NCBI GenBank assembly: GCA_964448085.1
Contig: CAYUUX010000010.1
Coordinates: 1 to 28,585, forward strand
Origin: CAIJMI01 sp964448085
GTDB lineage: Bacteria; Patescibacteriota; Microgenomatia; UBA10105; UBA927
DNA length: 28,585 nucleotides
Reading direction: 5' to 3'
The notes beneath the pieces were generated by a model that saw nothing but the letters and a program-made list of their open reading frames with translations, did no database searches and was not told the DNA's origin. Below, piece after piece: positions 8,260 through 15,712 of this stretch. Position 1 is the first letter of the stretch, and the number at the start of each line of letters is the position of its first letter. The translations under genes and the position numbers were made by a program.

Positions 8260-9235
8260 TATTCTTGTTATCGGGGATGCTGCAATAGATGTGTACATGA
8301 CTCCGCACACGTCTGACATTTTTGAAAAGAGGGATGACAACGACGCACTTGTTTGCTTTCGTTACGGAGACAAGATTCCCGTTGACCATCTTGAATTTAC
8401 TCCAGGTGGAAATGCACCAAATGTTTCTATCGGACTAGCACGTTTAGGAATACAAACGAGTATGCTCACGCACATCGGCTCAGATAAGATGAGCGCAATC
8501 GTCCTTGATCACGTTAAACGTGAAGGTGTAGATACGACAAACACCCAAATCCAATCTGGCACATGCAATTATTCAACGATTTTTAGTATTAAAGGGGAGC
8601 GGACAGTTTTTGCTTACCATGCCAAGAGAACATACGGTCAATTCACGTACGATGGTATTCCGACGTTTATATACCTCACAGCAATGGGTGAAGGCTATCT
8701 TCCCTTCTATCAGCAGGTAATTGAAAAAGTAAAGAAAAATCCCGGTATTCAACTGGCATTTAATCNNNNNNNNNNTATACAGGTTAGAACGGATCCAAAA
8801 GAGCTTTATGACCTATTTCACGTCTGCTCGTATATATTTTTAAATAAAAAAGAAGCAGAGATATTTACGGGTATCAAAATACCGTATACGAATAAAGAAT
8901 TACTGCAGGAATGTTCAAGATTATGCCCAAACACTATCGTTATAACCGACGGCCAGCAGGGGGCAATCGCCTATTCCCAAAAAGAGTACTATTCAGTTAA
9001 TGCATTACCTGTTGCCGTTGTGGAAAAAACCGGTGCGGGAGATGCATTTAATGCTGGTTTTCTTGGAGCTATATGTAATGGTTTGACATTAGAAGACCAA
9101 CTATTGTGGGCAACAGTGAATGCCGCTTCAGTGATTGGCTATGTCGGACCGCAACGGGGGCTACTTAAGAAAAATGATATGCAATCCTGGCTTCAGCTAG
9201 GCAGGCAGTCAAATATTCAAGTGCAAAAAATTTAA
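8249..9235 (+). CDS. PfkB/ribokinase-family sugar kinase (contains a 10-N gap)
   Basis: A ribokinase-fold kinase of about 328 residues. The N-terminal ILVIGDAAIDVY, the substrate-side GGNAPNVSIGLARLG, FLNKKEAEIFTG, and the anion-hole/catalytic TGAGDAFNAGF (Asp265) are the standard family signatures. It phosphorylates a sugar or nucleoside at a CH2OH group using ATP. Because it follows aldolase in the same operon it could be the phosphofructokinase, but PfkB sequences do not reveal substrate and a nucleoside kinase is possible. ATG 8249 is preferred to 8231 because the family begins at ILVIG; it overlaps the aldolase stop. Bases 8766-8775 are N; the frame is continuous across them, and the flanking LAFN plus a leading C suits a Pro codon (LAFNP). 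Confidence 0.88.
   Translation: METNILVIGDAAIDVYMTPHTSDIFEKRDDNDALVCFRYGDKIPVDHLEFTPGGNAPNVSIGLARLGIQTSMLTHIGSDKMSAIVLDHVKREGVDTTNTQIQSGTCNYSTIFSIKGERTVFAYHAKRTYGQFTYDGIPTFIYLTAMGEGYLPFYQQVIEKVKKNPGIQLAFNXXXXIQVRTDPKELYDLFHVCSYIFLNKKEAEIFTGIKIPYTNKELLQECSRLCPNTIVITDGQQGAIAYSQKEYYSVNALPVAVVEKTGAGDAFNAGFLGAICNGLTLEDQLLWATVNAASVIGYVGPQRGLLKKNDMQSWLQLGRQSNIQVQKI
8766..8775. other. Assembly gap (10 N)
   Basis: Ten consecutive undetermined bases lie inside the PfkB kinase gene. The coding frame on both sides agrees and the family alignment needs about four residues here, so the true gap is probably close to ten bases. It should not be read as a frameshift or pseudogene. Confidence 0.97.
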
Positions 9236-9250
9236 ATTACTTTTTTTGCA
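9222..9250. terminator. Possible bidirectional terminator between pfkB and rsmI
   Basis: TGCAAAAAA (9222-9230) and TTTTTTGCA (9242-9250) form a perfect nine-pair inverted repeat around an 11-base loop, with an A-run on one side and a T-run on the other, so a U-tract would be read in either direction. It spans both stop codons of the convergent genes. The stem is mostly A-T and therefore weak, so the call is tentative. Confidence 0.35.
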
Positions 9251-9944
9251 GGCACACAACATACTCTCCTTTTGGTTCCCGTATATCTTTCAATGCCTGT
9301 GCCAGTGTGCCTTTCCATACTTCTTCATGGACTTTTGTCAGTTCACGAATGATGGCAATACGTGTATCGGACGCAAAAAGAGCGGATACATCCTTGAGTG
9401 TCGTGATAAGTTTATGTGGTGCGCAATAGAAAACCACTGTGCAGGAGAAGGAAGAGGAATGAATATTACCCAACAAAGTATTCCTGTTGCCAGATTTTTC
9501 TGGAAGATACCCAAGGAAAAGCACATGGTTGGTTGAAAAACCACTCAGTTGAACGGCTGGCAATAGCGCGGAAGCGCCGGGTAAGATGACAATGGGAATT
9601 GCACGTTTCATTGCTTCGTGAAGCAACACATATCCGGGATCCGATATCAGAGGGGTACCCGCATCCGATACCAAAGCAATTGATGTCCCTTCCTCTAAAA
9701 TCCGTATGCATTCAGATACCATCTGCAGCTCATTTTTGTCATGATAGGAGATAAATTTTGGCTTCACGAATGTATCGGAAGGTAAAAATTCTGGAAAGCG
9801 CGAAACCAATAATTCAAGCAGCTGTCCCGTTCGTCGAGTATCTTCACACGCAATGTACTGCACGGTTAGGAGTGTTTTTAAAGCACGAATGGAAATATCA
9901 TCGATGTTCCCAATTGGTGTTGAAACAACATACAATGTTCCCAT
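9237..9944 (-). CDS. rsmI: 16S rRNA (cytidine(1402)-2'-O)-methyltransferase
   Basis: Methylates the ribose of C1402 in the decoding centre of 16S rRNA using S-adenosylmethionine. The 235-residue protein begins GTLYVVSTPIGNIDDISIRA, the classic RsmI opening, followed by CEDTRRTGQLL, SDAGTPLISDPGY (SAM-binding tetrapyrrole-methylase motif) and PGASALLPAVQLSGF. The C-terminal extension seen in E. coli RsmI (~286 residues) is missing; it ends soon after LTKVHEEVWKGTL, giving a compact form. It is convergent with the PfkB kinase with one base between the stops, and lies 33 bases downstream of lexA on the same strand. A TATACT element seven bases before its ATG suggests its own leaderless promoter. 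Confidence 0.95.
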   Translation of the reverse strand: MGTLYVVSTPIGNIDDISIRALKTLLTVQYIACEDTRRTGQLLELLVSRFPEFLPSDTFVKPKFISYHDKNELQMVSECIRILEEGTSIALVSDAGTPLISDPGYVLLHEAMKRAIPIVILPGASALLPAVQLSGFSTNHVLFLGYLPEKSGNRNTLLGNIHSSSFSCTVVFYCAPHKLITTLKDVSALFASDTRIAIIRELTKVHEEVWKGTLAQALKDIREPKGEYVVCLQKK

Positions 9945-9951
9945 AAAATCT

Positions 9952-9957
9952 AGTATA
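9952..9957 (-). promoter_or_regulatory. Candidate -10 element for rsmI
   Basis: On the minus strand TATACT lies seven bases before the rsmI ATG, inside the 33-base gap after lexA. No convincing -35 is seen. The spacing implies a transcript beginning at or beside the start codon. Confidence 0.35.
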
Positions 9958-9977
9958 GAATATTGAGAATGCTTCAG

Positions 9978-10604
9978 CTAAGCGGAATATTTACGTATGA
10001 CTCCCACGACTTTTCCCTGTATTTTGACATGGGTAGTAAAAATAGGCGACATCTGCGAGTTCGCAGGCATGAGCCTGATTCTATCCTTTTCAAAATAGAT
10101 ACGTTTGAGAGTCGCAAAACCATTCGGTAGCAGTGCAACAACAATATCACCGTTTTTTGCATCCTGTTGATGCTGGATAACGACATAATCCCCATCTAAT
10201 ATGCCGTCTTCAATCATAGACGTTCCCTTGACCTGTAAAACATAATTTGGTTTTTCCTGTGAAAGCATATTTGGCGCAACAGCCATATATTGATTGGGGT
10301 CGGTAAATGGCTCCAATGGTTTTCCTGCGGCAATATATCCCAACACAGGAACTTCGACAGCGGCCTCTGTCGAACCGGCGCGATATTGTTCTTTCACAAC
10401 CTCAAGACCACGAGCTGTACCATCGAGTTTACGGATAAACCCTTTATCGCGAAGTTTACTGATATGTTCATGAACCGTTGCAACAGAGCCTATATTCATG
10501 GCAGCACCTATTTCTTTGAGCGTTGGTGCATACCCATACCGTTGCACGAATTGCGTGATAAACTCTAAAAGTTGTCGTTCGCGTGTATAAAGTGTTGGTG
10601 GCAT
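9978..10604 (-). CDS. lexA: LexA repressor (SOS regulator, S24 peptidase)
   Basis: A 208-residue LexA. Residues 1-70 form the winged helix-turn-helix (RERQLLEFITQFVQRYGYAPTL, APTLKEIGAAMNIGSVATVH). The C-terminal S24 domain carries the autocleavage bond Ala93-Gly94 in GYIAAGKP, nucleophile Ser129 in KGTSMIEDGI and general base Lys167 in ATLKRIYFE, so self-cleavage should work. In other bacteria RecA filaments on single-stranded DNA trigger this cleavage and release repair genes. The gene is divergent from uvrB across a 119-base region containing palindromes, consistent with autoregulation and control of nucleotide-excision repair. The ordinary length and complete catalytic residues make the assignment secure; the operator sequence used here is not known. 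Confidence 0.96.
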   Translation of the reverse strand: MPPTLYTRERQLLEFITQFVQRYGYAPTLKEIGAAMNIGSVATVHEHISKLRDKGFIRKLDGTARGLEVVKEQYRAGSTEAAVEVPVLGYIAAGKPLEPFTDPNQYMAVAPNMLSQEKPNYVLQVKGTSMIEDGILDGDYVVIQHQQDAKNGDIVVALLPNGFATLKRIYFEKDRIRLMPANSQMSPIFTTHVKIQGKVVGVIRKYSA

Positions 10605-10628
10605 ATCGTATGATTACCGAAAATGTGT

Positions 10629-10645
10629 TACTATTAATCATAGTA
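10629..10645. promoter_or_regulatory. Palindrome in lexA-uvrB intergenic region (candidate LexA operator)
   Basis: TACTAT and ATAGTA form perfect six-base arms around a five-base centre (10629-10634 and 10640-10645). The site is 24 bases upstream of lexA and near the middle of the divergent region. A larger overlapping inverted repeat, TATGATTA (10609-10616) with TAATCATA (10635-10642), has an 18-base spacer. A minus-strand TTGACG at 10665-10670 could be the lexA -35, placing the palindrome over the -10. It does not match LexA boxes of E. coli or Bacillus type. Confidence 0.4.
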
Positions 10646-10693
10646 TTCCATAATATAACCGAATCGTCAAGTGATATTAAATAAAACAAAGCA

Positions 10694-10707
10694 TGTCAAA
10701 ATTGACA
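10694..10707 (+). promoter_or_regulatory. TGTCAA-AA-TTGACA inverted repeat before uvrB
   Basis: Perfect six-base arms with a two-base centre end 16 bases before the uvrB ATG. An extended -10-like TG-A-TATTAA at 10672-10680 lies just upstream, so the repeat would sit in the early transcribed region, a usual place for a repressor site. The TTGACA half is too close to the ATG to serve as a -35 for uvrB. Confidence 0.4.
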
Positions 10708-10723
10708 AATACCGAAAAGATAT

Positions 10724-12730
10724 ATGAACTCCTTTAAGCTTGTCTCAAATATGCGGCCAACCGGTGATCAGCCACAGGCCATCGATGCACTCGTTAAATA
10801 TATCGAAGAAAACGATAACGATCTTGTACTTGTTGGCGTCACCGGAAGCGGAAAAACATTCACAATGGCAAATGTTATTGCAAAAATTAACCGTCCGACA
10901 CTCATCATCTCCCACAATAAAACACTAGCTGGCCAGTTATACCAGGAATTTAGGGATTTTTTTCCCCAAAATGCTGTATCGTATTTTGTTTCGTATTATG
11001 ATTATTACCAACCAGAATCATATATTCCTCAAACCGATACGTATATTGAAAAAGAAACGCAAATCAACGAGGAAATTGACAAGTTGCGCCTTGCAGCAAC
11101 GACAAATATTTTAACCAGATCGGATACCATAGTCGTTTCATCGGTATCCTGTATTTACAATATCGGTTCACCGAAAGAATACGGAGGTTTTGCATTAGAA
11201 CTAAAAAAAGGAATGCGTGTACGACGGGAAGACATTATTCAACGGCTTGTGCAGCTACAATATGAAAGAAACACATGGGAAGTGAAACGAGGATTTTTCC
11301 GCGTGCGGGGTGACACCATTGATGTGTATCCCGCATACGAAGATGAAATGCTTCGGTTTGAGATTACTGAGGGGCACCTTACTAATATTGCGCATATTAA
11401 TCATGTAACGGGAAAGTACATAGAAGAGCATGAAGGATCCGTCATTTATCCTGCTAAACATTATATGACTGATCCAAATACGTATAAGGAAGTATTCGTC
11501 CATATTCGGGAGGATATGGAAAGGCAGGTTGCGTTGTTTAAAAAACAAGGAAAGCTTATTGAGGCACAACGCCTTCGTGAACGAGTTACGCACGACTTGG
11601 AAATGATACAGGAAATTGGCTATGTAAACGGCATCGAAAATTATTCTCGATATTTTGATGGACGGAAGCCCGGTGAAGCTCCCTATACGTTATTAAATTA
11701 CTTTGAAACGGCTGCTCCAAAGAATAAATGGCTTCTGTTTATTGATGAGTCGCATATGACCATTCCCCAAATACGTGGTATGTATAACGGCGATCGGTCA
11801 AGAAAGCAGACACTTGTTGACTATGGATTTCGATTGCCATCAGCCATAGATAATCGGCCGCTCACCTTCGATGAATTTTTACGGCGACGTCCACAAACAA
11901 TCTACGTATCAGCAACACCCGACGAATGGGAACGTAATAAAGCCAATCATACGGTCGAACAATTAGTTCGTCCGACAGGACTCATGGATCCGCCGGTTAC
12001 AATTCGACCTGCAAGAAACCAAGTGCAGGATCTTGAAAAAGAAATCCATGATCGAGTCGCAAAGCACGAGCGGGTTATTGTTACAACAATGACAAAACAG
12101 ATGGCTGAGGATTTAACCGCGTATCTCAAGGAAAAAAACATTTCCGTTGAATATATTCATTCTGATATAGAGACATTGCAGCGCACACAAACACTTGCGG
12201 ATCTTCGCAAAGGCACCTTTGATGTGATCATCGGAGTAAATTTACTACGTGAAGGTTTGGATCTACCTGAGGTATCGCTTGTAGCAATACTCGATGCTGA
12301 TAAGGAAGGATTTCTTCGAAGTAAAGTCAGCTTAATTCAAACAATGGGTAGGGCGGCACGCCACATCAAAGGAGAAGTTATTCTTTATGCTGACACTGTT
12401 ACCACATCTATGAAAGAGGCTGTACGGGAAGTTAAACGAAGAAGAGAAATACAAATGGAATATAACAAGAAACATCATATTATACCTGCAGGAATACAGA
12501 AACCCATTCGATCCGGTTTAATAAGCGAATGGGAGGAACAATTTGTCGCGCGACAACAAAAAGTCATTGATCCAATCGAATACAGCAATGAAAAAATTGA
12601 GTCGATGACTGCGATCGATAAGGCAAAAATAATTAAAAAACTCCGTTCTCATATGCTTGCAGCATCGAAAGGCCTAAATTTTGAACAGGCGGCATACATT
12701 CGTGATCTCATAAAGAAGCTTAAGAAGTAA
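10724..12730 (+). CDS. uvrB: Excinuclease ABC subunit B
   Basis: The damage-verifying helicase-like subunit of nucleotide-excision repair. The 668-residue protein opens with FKLVSNMRPTGDQPQAI, has Walker A GVTGSGKTF (Lys44), the beta-hairpin region YYDYYQPESYIPQTDTYIEK, the helicase motif FIDESH, then VSATPDEWE and QTMGRAARH (motif VI). The UVR domain that contacts UvrC is at the C terminus (KAKIIKKLRSHMLAASKGLNFEQAA, followed by YIRDL). All domains are complete and the length is typical. It is divergent from lexA and followed by uvrA after 62 bases. The leader contains candidate operator palindromes, so SOS control is likely. The weak GAAAAG before the ATG is the only ribosome-site-like sequence. 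Confidence 0.98.
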   Translation: MNSFKLVSNMRPTGDQPQAIDALVKYIEENDNDLVLVGVTGSGKTFTMANVIAKINRPTLIISHNKTLAGQLYQEFRDFFPQNAVSYFVSYYDYYQPESYIPQTDTYIEKETQINEEIDKLRLAATTNILTRSDTIVVSSVSCIYNIGSPKEYGGFALELKKGMRVRREDIIQRLVQLQYERNTWEVKRGFFRVRGDTIDVYPAYEDEMLRFEITEGHLTNIAHINHVTGKYIEEHEGSVIYPAKHYMTDPNTYKEVFVHIREDMERQVALFKKQGKLIEAQRLRERVTHDLEMIQEIGYVNGIENYSRYFDGRKPGEAPYTLLNYFETAAPKNKWLLFIDESHMTIPQIRGMYNGDRSRKQTLVDYGFRLPSAIDNRPLTFDEFLRRRPQTIYVSATPDEWERNKANHTVEQLVRPTGLMDPPVTIRPARNQVQDLEKEIHDRVAKHERVIVTTMTKQMAEDLTAYLKEKNISVEYIHSDIETLQRTQTLADLRKGTFDVIIGVNLLREGLDLPEVSLVAILDADKEGFLRSKVSLIQTMGRAARHIKGEVILYADTVTTSMKEAVREVKRRREIQMEYNKKHHIIPAGIQKPIRSGLISEWEEQFVARQQKVIDPIEYSNEKIESMTAIDKAKIIKKLRSHMLAASKGLNFEQAAYIRDLIKKLKK

Positions 12731-12736
12731 CAAATT

Positions 12737-12749
12737 TGGTATAATACCA
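12737..12749 (+). promoter_or_regulatory. Extended -10 promoter of uvrA within a perfect palindrome
   Basis: TG-G-TATAAT at 12737-12745 is an ideal extended -10. It is embedded in TGGTAT-A-ATACCA, a perfect 13-base palindrome. The transcript would start near 12752, about 40 bases before the uvrA ATG. A repressor dimer on the palindrome would block the promoter directly. Confidence 0.5.
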
Positions 12750-12792
12750 TCAACCACGGGACCATCCGCGGTACATTTTGTTGGGCACTTAT

Positions 12793-15711
12793 ATGGAAGA
12801 AACGCTACATATCATCGGCGCACGGCAGCATAATTTGAAAAATGTGGAGTGTGTGTTGCCGAAAAATAAAGTCATAATTTTTACCGGAGTTTCCGGTTCT
12901 GGTAAATCATCGATGGCATTTGATACGATTTATGCCGAAGGACAACGACGCTACGTCGAATCCTTGTCGTCATATGCGCGTCAATTTTTGGGAGTTATGG
13001 ATAAACCTGATGTCGACAACATTATTGGGTTATCTCCCGCGATATCCATAGACCAAAAGGCAACTTCCCACAATCCAAGATCAACCGTTGGAACGGTAAC
13101 CGAAATTTATGATTATTTACGTCTGCTTTTTGCAAGAACAGGACACCCGCACTGCGCTACCTGTGGACGGGAAATATCCAAAATGTCCGTTTCCCAAATC
13201 GTTTCAATGGTTTTGCAAAATACTCAGGAAATGATGGGCAAAACCGTCAAAAAAACTTCCTTTACTATGGTATTGTCACCAGTCGTTCGAGACAGAAAGG
13301 GAGAATTCACAGGGCTCTTTGACAACTTACGTGCAAAGGGTTTTAAAATGGTGCGCGTCGATGGAGTATTTTATGGTTTGGATGAAGATGTGTACCTTCT
13401 CAAAACGAACAAGCATTCCATAGACGCAATTATCGACAGGATTGTTATAGAGAAAAAACTTCTTGCCAATATAAAAGAAAAGCAGGTTATGACGTCACGT
13501 CTATCGGACGCAATTGAACAGGCCCTGTCTTTATCTGGGGGTCTTGTAACAGTAGCTGATGTTCTGGATAACGCGTTCACTTTCCCTGAAAAGCCCAAAA
13601 AGCTGCACACAAGTATCTATTCGGAACACTTTTCCTGTCCTGTATGTAATACATCAATTCCAGAACTTGAACCAAGAATTTTCTCGTTTAATACACCACA
13701 CGGGGCATGCCCGAAATGCAGCGGTATCGGCTATACCCTAACGGTTGATGCCGACCTAATGATTGCACCTGAATTATCAATAACGGAAGGTGGAATCGTG
13801 CCGTTTGCCAACATGTTTGTTCATGATACCTGGTATGCGCGTGTCATACAAACCGTTGCCCAGTTGTATGCAATAGATCTTCGGAAGCCAATCAAACAGC
13901 TCACAGCAGCACAACGCAAAATATTGTTGTATGGAACGGGTGATTCCATACATGAAGTTGAAGGAACAAATCGGTTTGGAGAACAAACGGTAATACATGA
14001 AGCATTTCACGGATTTATTGCAGAGTTGAAACGACGTCATAGAGAAACACAATCTTCATTCATGCGTGAGGAAATTGAAAAGTATATGCGTGAGGAAGTC
14101 TGTGATCTGTGCCATGGATCACGGTTGAAAAAGGAAAGTTTAACAATTACTGTTGATGGCTATTCGATTGCGGATTGCACACAGTTGTCCATTAGTGATA
14201 TGCGTGCTTGGGTGGAAGGACTGGAAAAATCAGATACGCAGATTTTAACCGATCGTGAAAAAACTATTGCAAAACCGATTATTAAGGAAATTGCCATTCG
14301 TCTTCAATTTCTTCTTGATGTCGGGTTATCCTATTTGACCTTGGCACGTGCTGCGGCAACACTTTCAGGCGGCGAAGCGCAGCGCATACGTTTAGCTTCG
14401 CAAATTGGATCCGGACTGTCTGGAGTTTTATACGTACTCGATGAACCATCCATTGGTTTGCATCAACGGGACAACAAAAAACTGATAGATACATTGCATA
14501 ACCTGCGGGATCTTGGAAATACGGTCATTGTGGTCGAACATGACCGGGAGATGATGGAAACTTCTGACTATATTGTTGATTTCGGACCTGGAGCCGGACT
14601 TCTCGGTGGAAAGGTAGTTGCAGAGGGGCCTATGAACAAAATATTGCAAAGCAATACGCTTACGGCGCAGTATTTGTCGAAAAAGAAAACAATACTCCGT
14701 ACAATTCAAGAAACCGCAAAGGAATCTGAATATCTCCAGCTAACCGGCGCAACGCTCAACAATTTAAAGAATATTAATATATCGATACCGCTGGGAAAAC
14801 TCGTATGCGTAACCGGAGTTTCCGGAAGCGGCAAATCTTCTTTGATCGTCGATACACTCTTTCCGGCGCTTCAACAACATTTTAATGCGATGTATAAGAC
14901 AAAACCCGGTCCTTTTAAGGAAATTACCGGTTTGGAGAACATTGATAAGGCAATTCTTATCGACCAGTCACCAATCGGAAGAACACCACGCAGCAATCCT
15001 GCAACCTATACGGGGTTGTTTACCTATATTCGTGATGTCTACGCGATGTTACCAGACGCAAAGGCAAGAGGATATTCAAGCGGAAGATTTTCATTTAACG
15101 TAAAAGGCGGAAGATGCGAGGCATGTGAGGGTGAGGGGCAAAAGCGTATTGAAATGCAGTTTCTTTCCGATGTTTTCGTAACCTGCGAAGTCTGTAAAGG
15201 AACACGATATAACATGGAAACGCTGGACGTACTCTATCATGAAAAAAATATTGCAGACGTGTTGCAGATGAGCGTGGATGAAGCATGTTCATTTTTTCAA
15301 AATAATTACCGTATTTCGGAAAAATTGAAAACGCTTCACGATGTCGGATTGGGATATATGAAACTTGGACAACCGGCAACAACGTTGTCTGGTGGCGAAG
15401 CGCAGCGGGTAAAATTAGCAACAGAGTTGTCCAGACGCGCAACGGGGAAAACGGTGTACGTATTAGACGAGCCAACCACAGGATTGCATTTTGCTGATCT
15501 TGAAAAACTGCTTCACGTTCTTGACCGCTTAACAAAATATGGAAATACCGTTATCGTAATTGAACATAATTTGGATATAATAAAAAATGCGGATTGGATT
15601 ATCGATATGGGACCCGAAGGAGGCGATGAAGGTGGATATATCATTGCAACCGGAACCCCTCGGGAAATTGCCAAAAACAAACAATCAATTACAGGCGCGT
15701 ACATAGCATAA
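12793..15711 (+). CDS. uvrA: Excinuclease ABC subunit A
   Basis: Damage-recognition ATPase of nucleotide-excision repair, 972 residues from the chosen ATG. Two ABC modules are complete: Walker A GVSGSGKSSMAFDT (Lys38) and later GVSGSGKSSLIVDT; signatures LSGGEAQRIRLAS and LSGGEAQRVKLATE; Walker B YVLDEPSIGLH and YVLDEPTTGLH. Zinc modules are visible as CPVC with CPKC near residues 280-315 and CEAC with CEVC in the second half; HCATCGREI near 120 adds another Cys pair. A TTG at 12778 would add five residues, but MEETLHIIGARQHNLKN aligns with family starts. It has its own promoter and is followed after one base by a transglutaminase-fold gene. Confidence 0.98.
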   Translation: MEETLHIIGARQHNLKNVECVLPKNKVIIFTGVSGSGKSSMAFDTIYAEGQRRYVESLSSYARQFLGVMDKPDVDNIIGLSPAISIDQKATSHNPRSTVGTVTEIYDYLRLLFARTGHPHCATCGREISKMSVSQIVSMVLQNTQEMMGKTVKKTSFTMVLSPVVRDRKGEFTGLFDNLRAKGFKMVRVDGVFYGLDEDVYLLKTNKHSIDAIIDRIVIEKKLLANIKEKQVMTSRLSDAIEQALSLSGGLVTVADVLDNAFTFPEKPKKLHTSIYSEHFSCPVCNTSIPELEPRIFSFNTPHGACPKCSGIGYTLTVDADLMIAPELSITEGGIVPFANMFVHDTWYARVIQTVAQLYAIDLRKPIKQLTAAQRKILLYGTGDSIHEVEGTNRFGEQTVIHEAFHGFIAELKRRHRETQSSFMREEIEKYMREEVCDLCHGSRLKKESLTITVDGYSIADCTQLSISDMRAWVEGLEKSDTQILTDREKTIAKPIIKEIAIRLQFLLDVGLSYLTLARAAATLSGGEAQRIRLASQIGSGLSGVLYVLDEPSIGLHQRDNKKLIDTLHNLRDLGNTVIVVEHDREMMETSDYIVDFGPGAGLLGGKVVAEGPMNKILQSNTLTAQYLSKKKTILRTIQETAKESEYLQLTGATLNNLKNINISIPLGKLVCVTGVSGSGKSSLIVDTLFPALQQHFNAMYKTKPGPFKEITGLENIDKAILIDQSPIGRTPRSNPATYTGLFTYIRDVYAMLPDAKARGYSSGRFSFNVKGGRCEACEGEGQKRIEMQFLSDVFVTCEVCKGTRYNMETLDVLYHEKNIADVLQMSVDEACSFFQNNYRISEKLKTLHDVGLGYMKLGQPATTLSGGEAQRVKLATELSRRATGKTVYVLDEPTTGLHFADLEKLLHVLDRLTKYGNTVIVIEHNLDIIKNADWIIDMGPEGGDEGGYIIATGTPREIAKNKQSITGAYIA

Positions 15712-15712
15712 T

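Noticed and set aside
12778..12792. TTG start for uvrA
   Set aside because: Adds five residues before the conserved family start; ATG 12793 is preferred.
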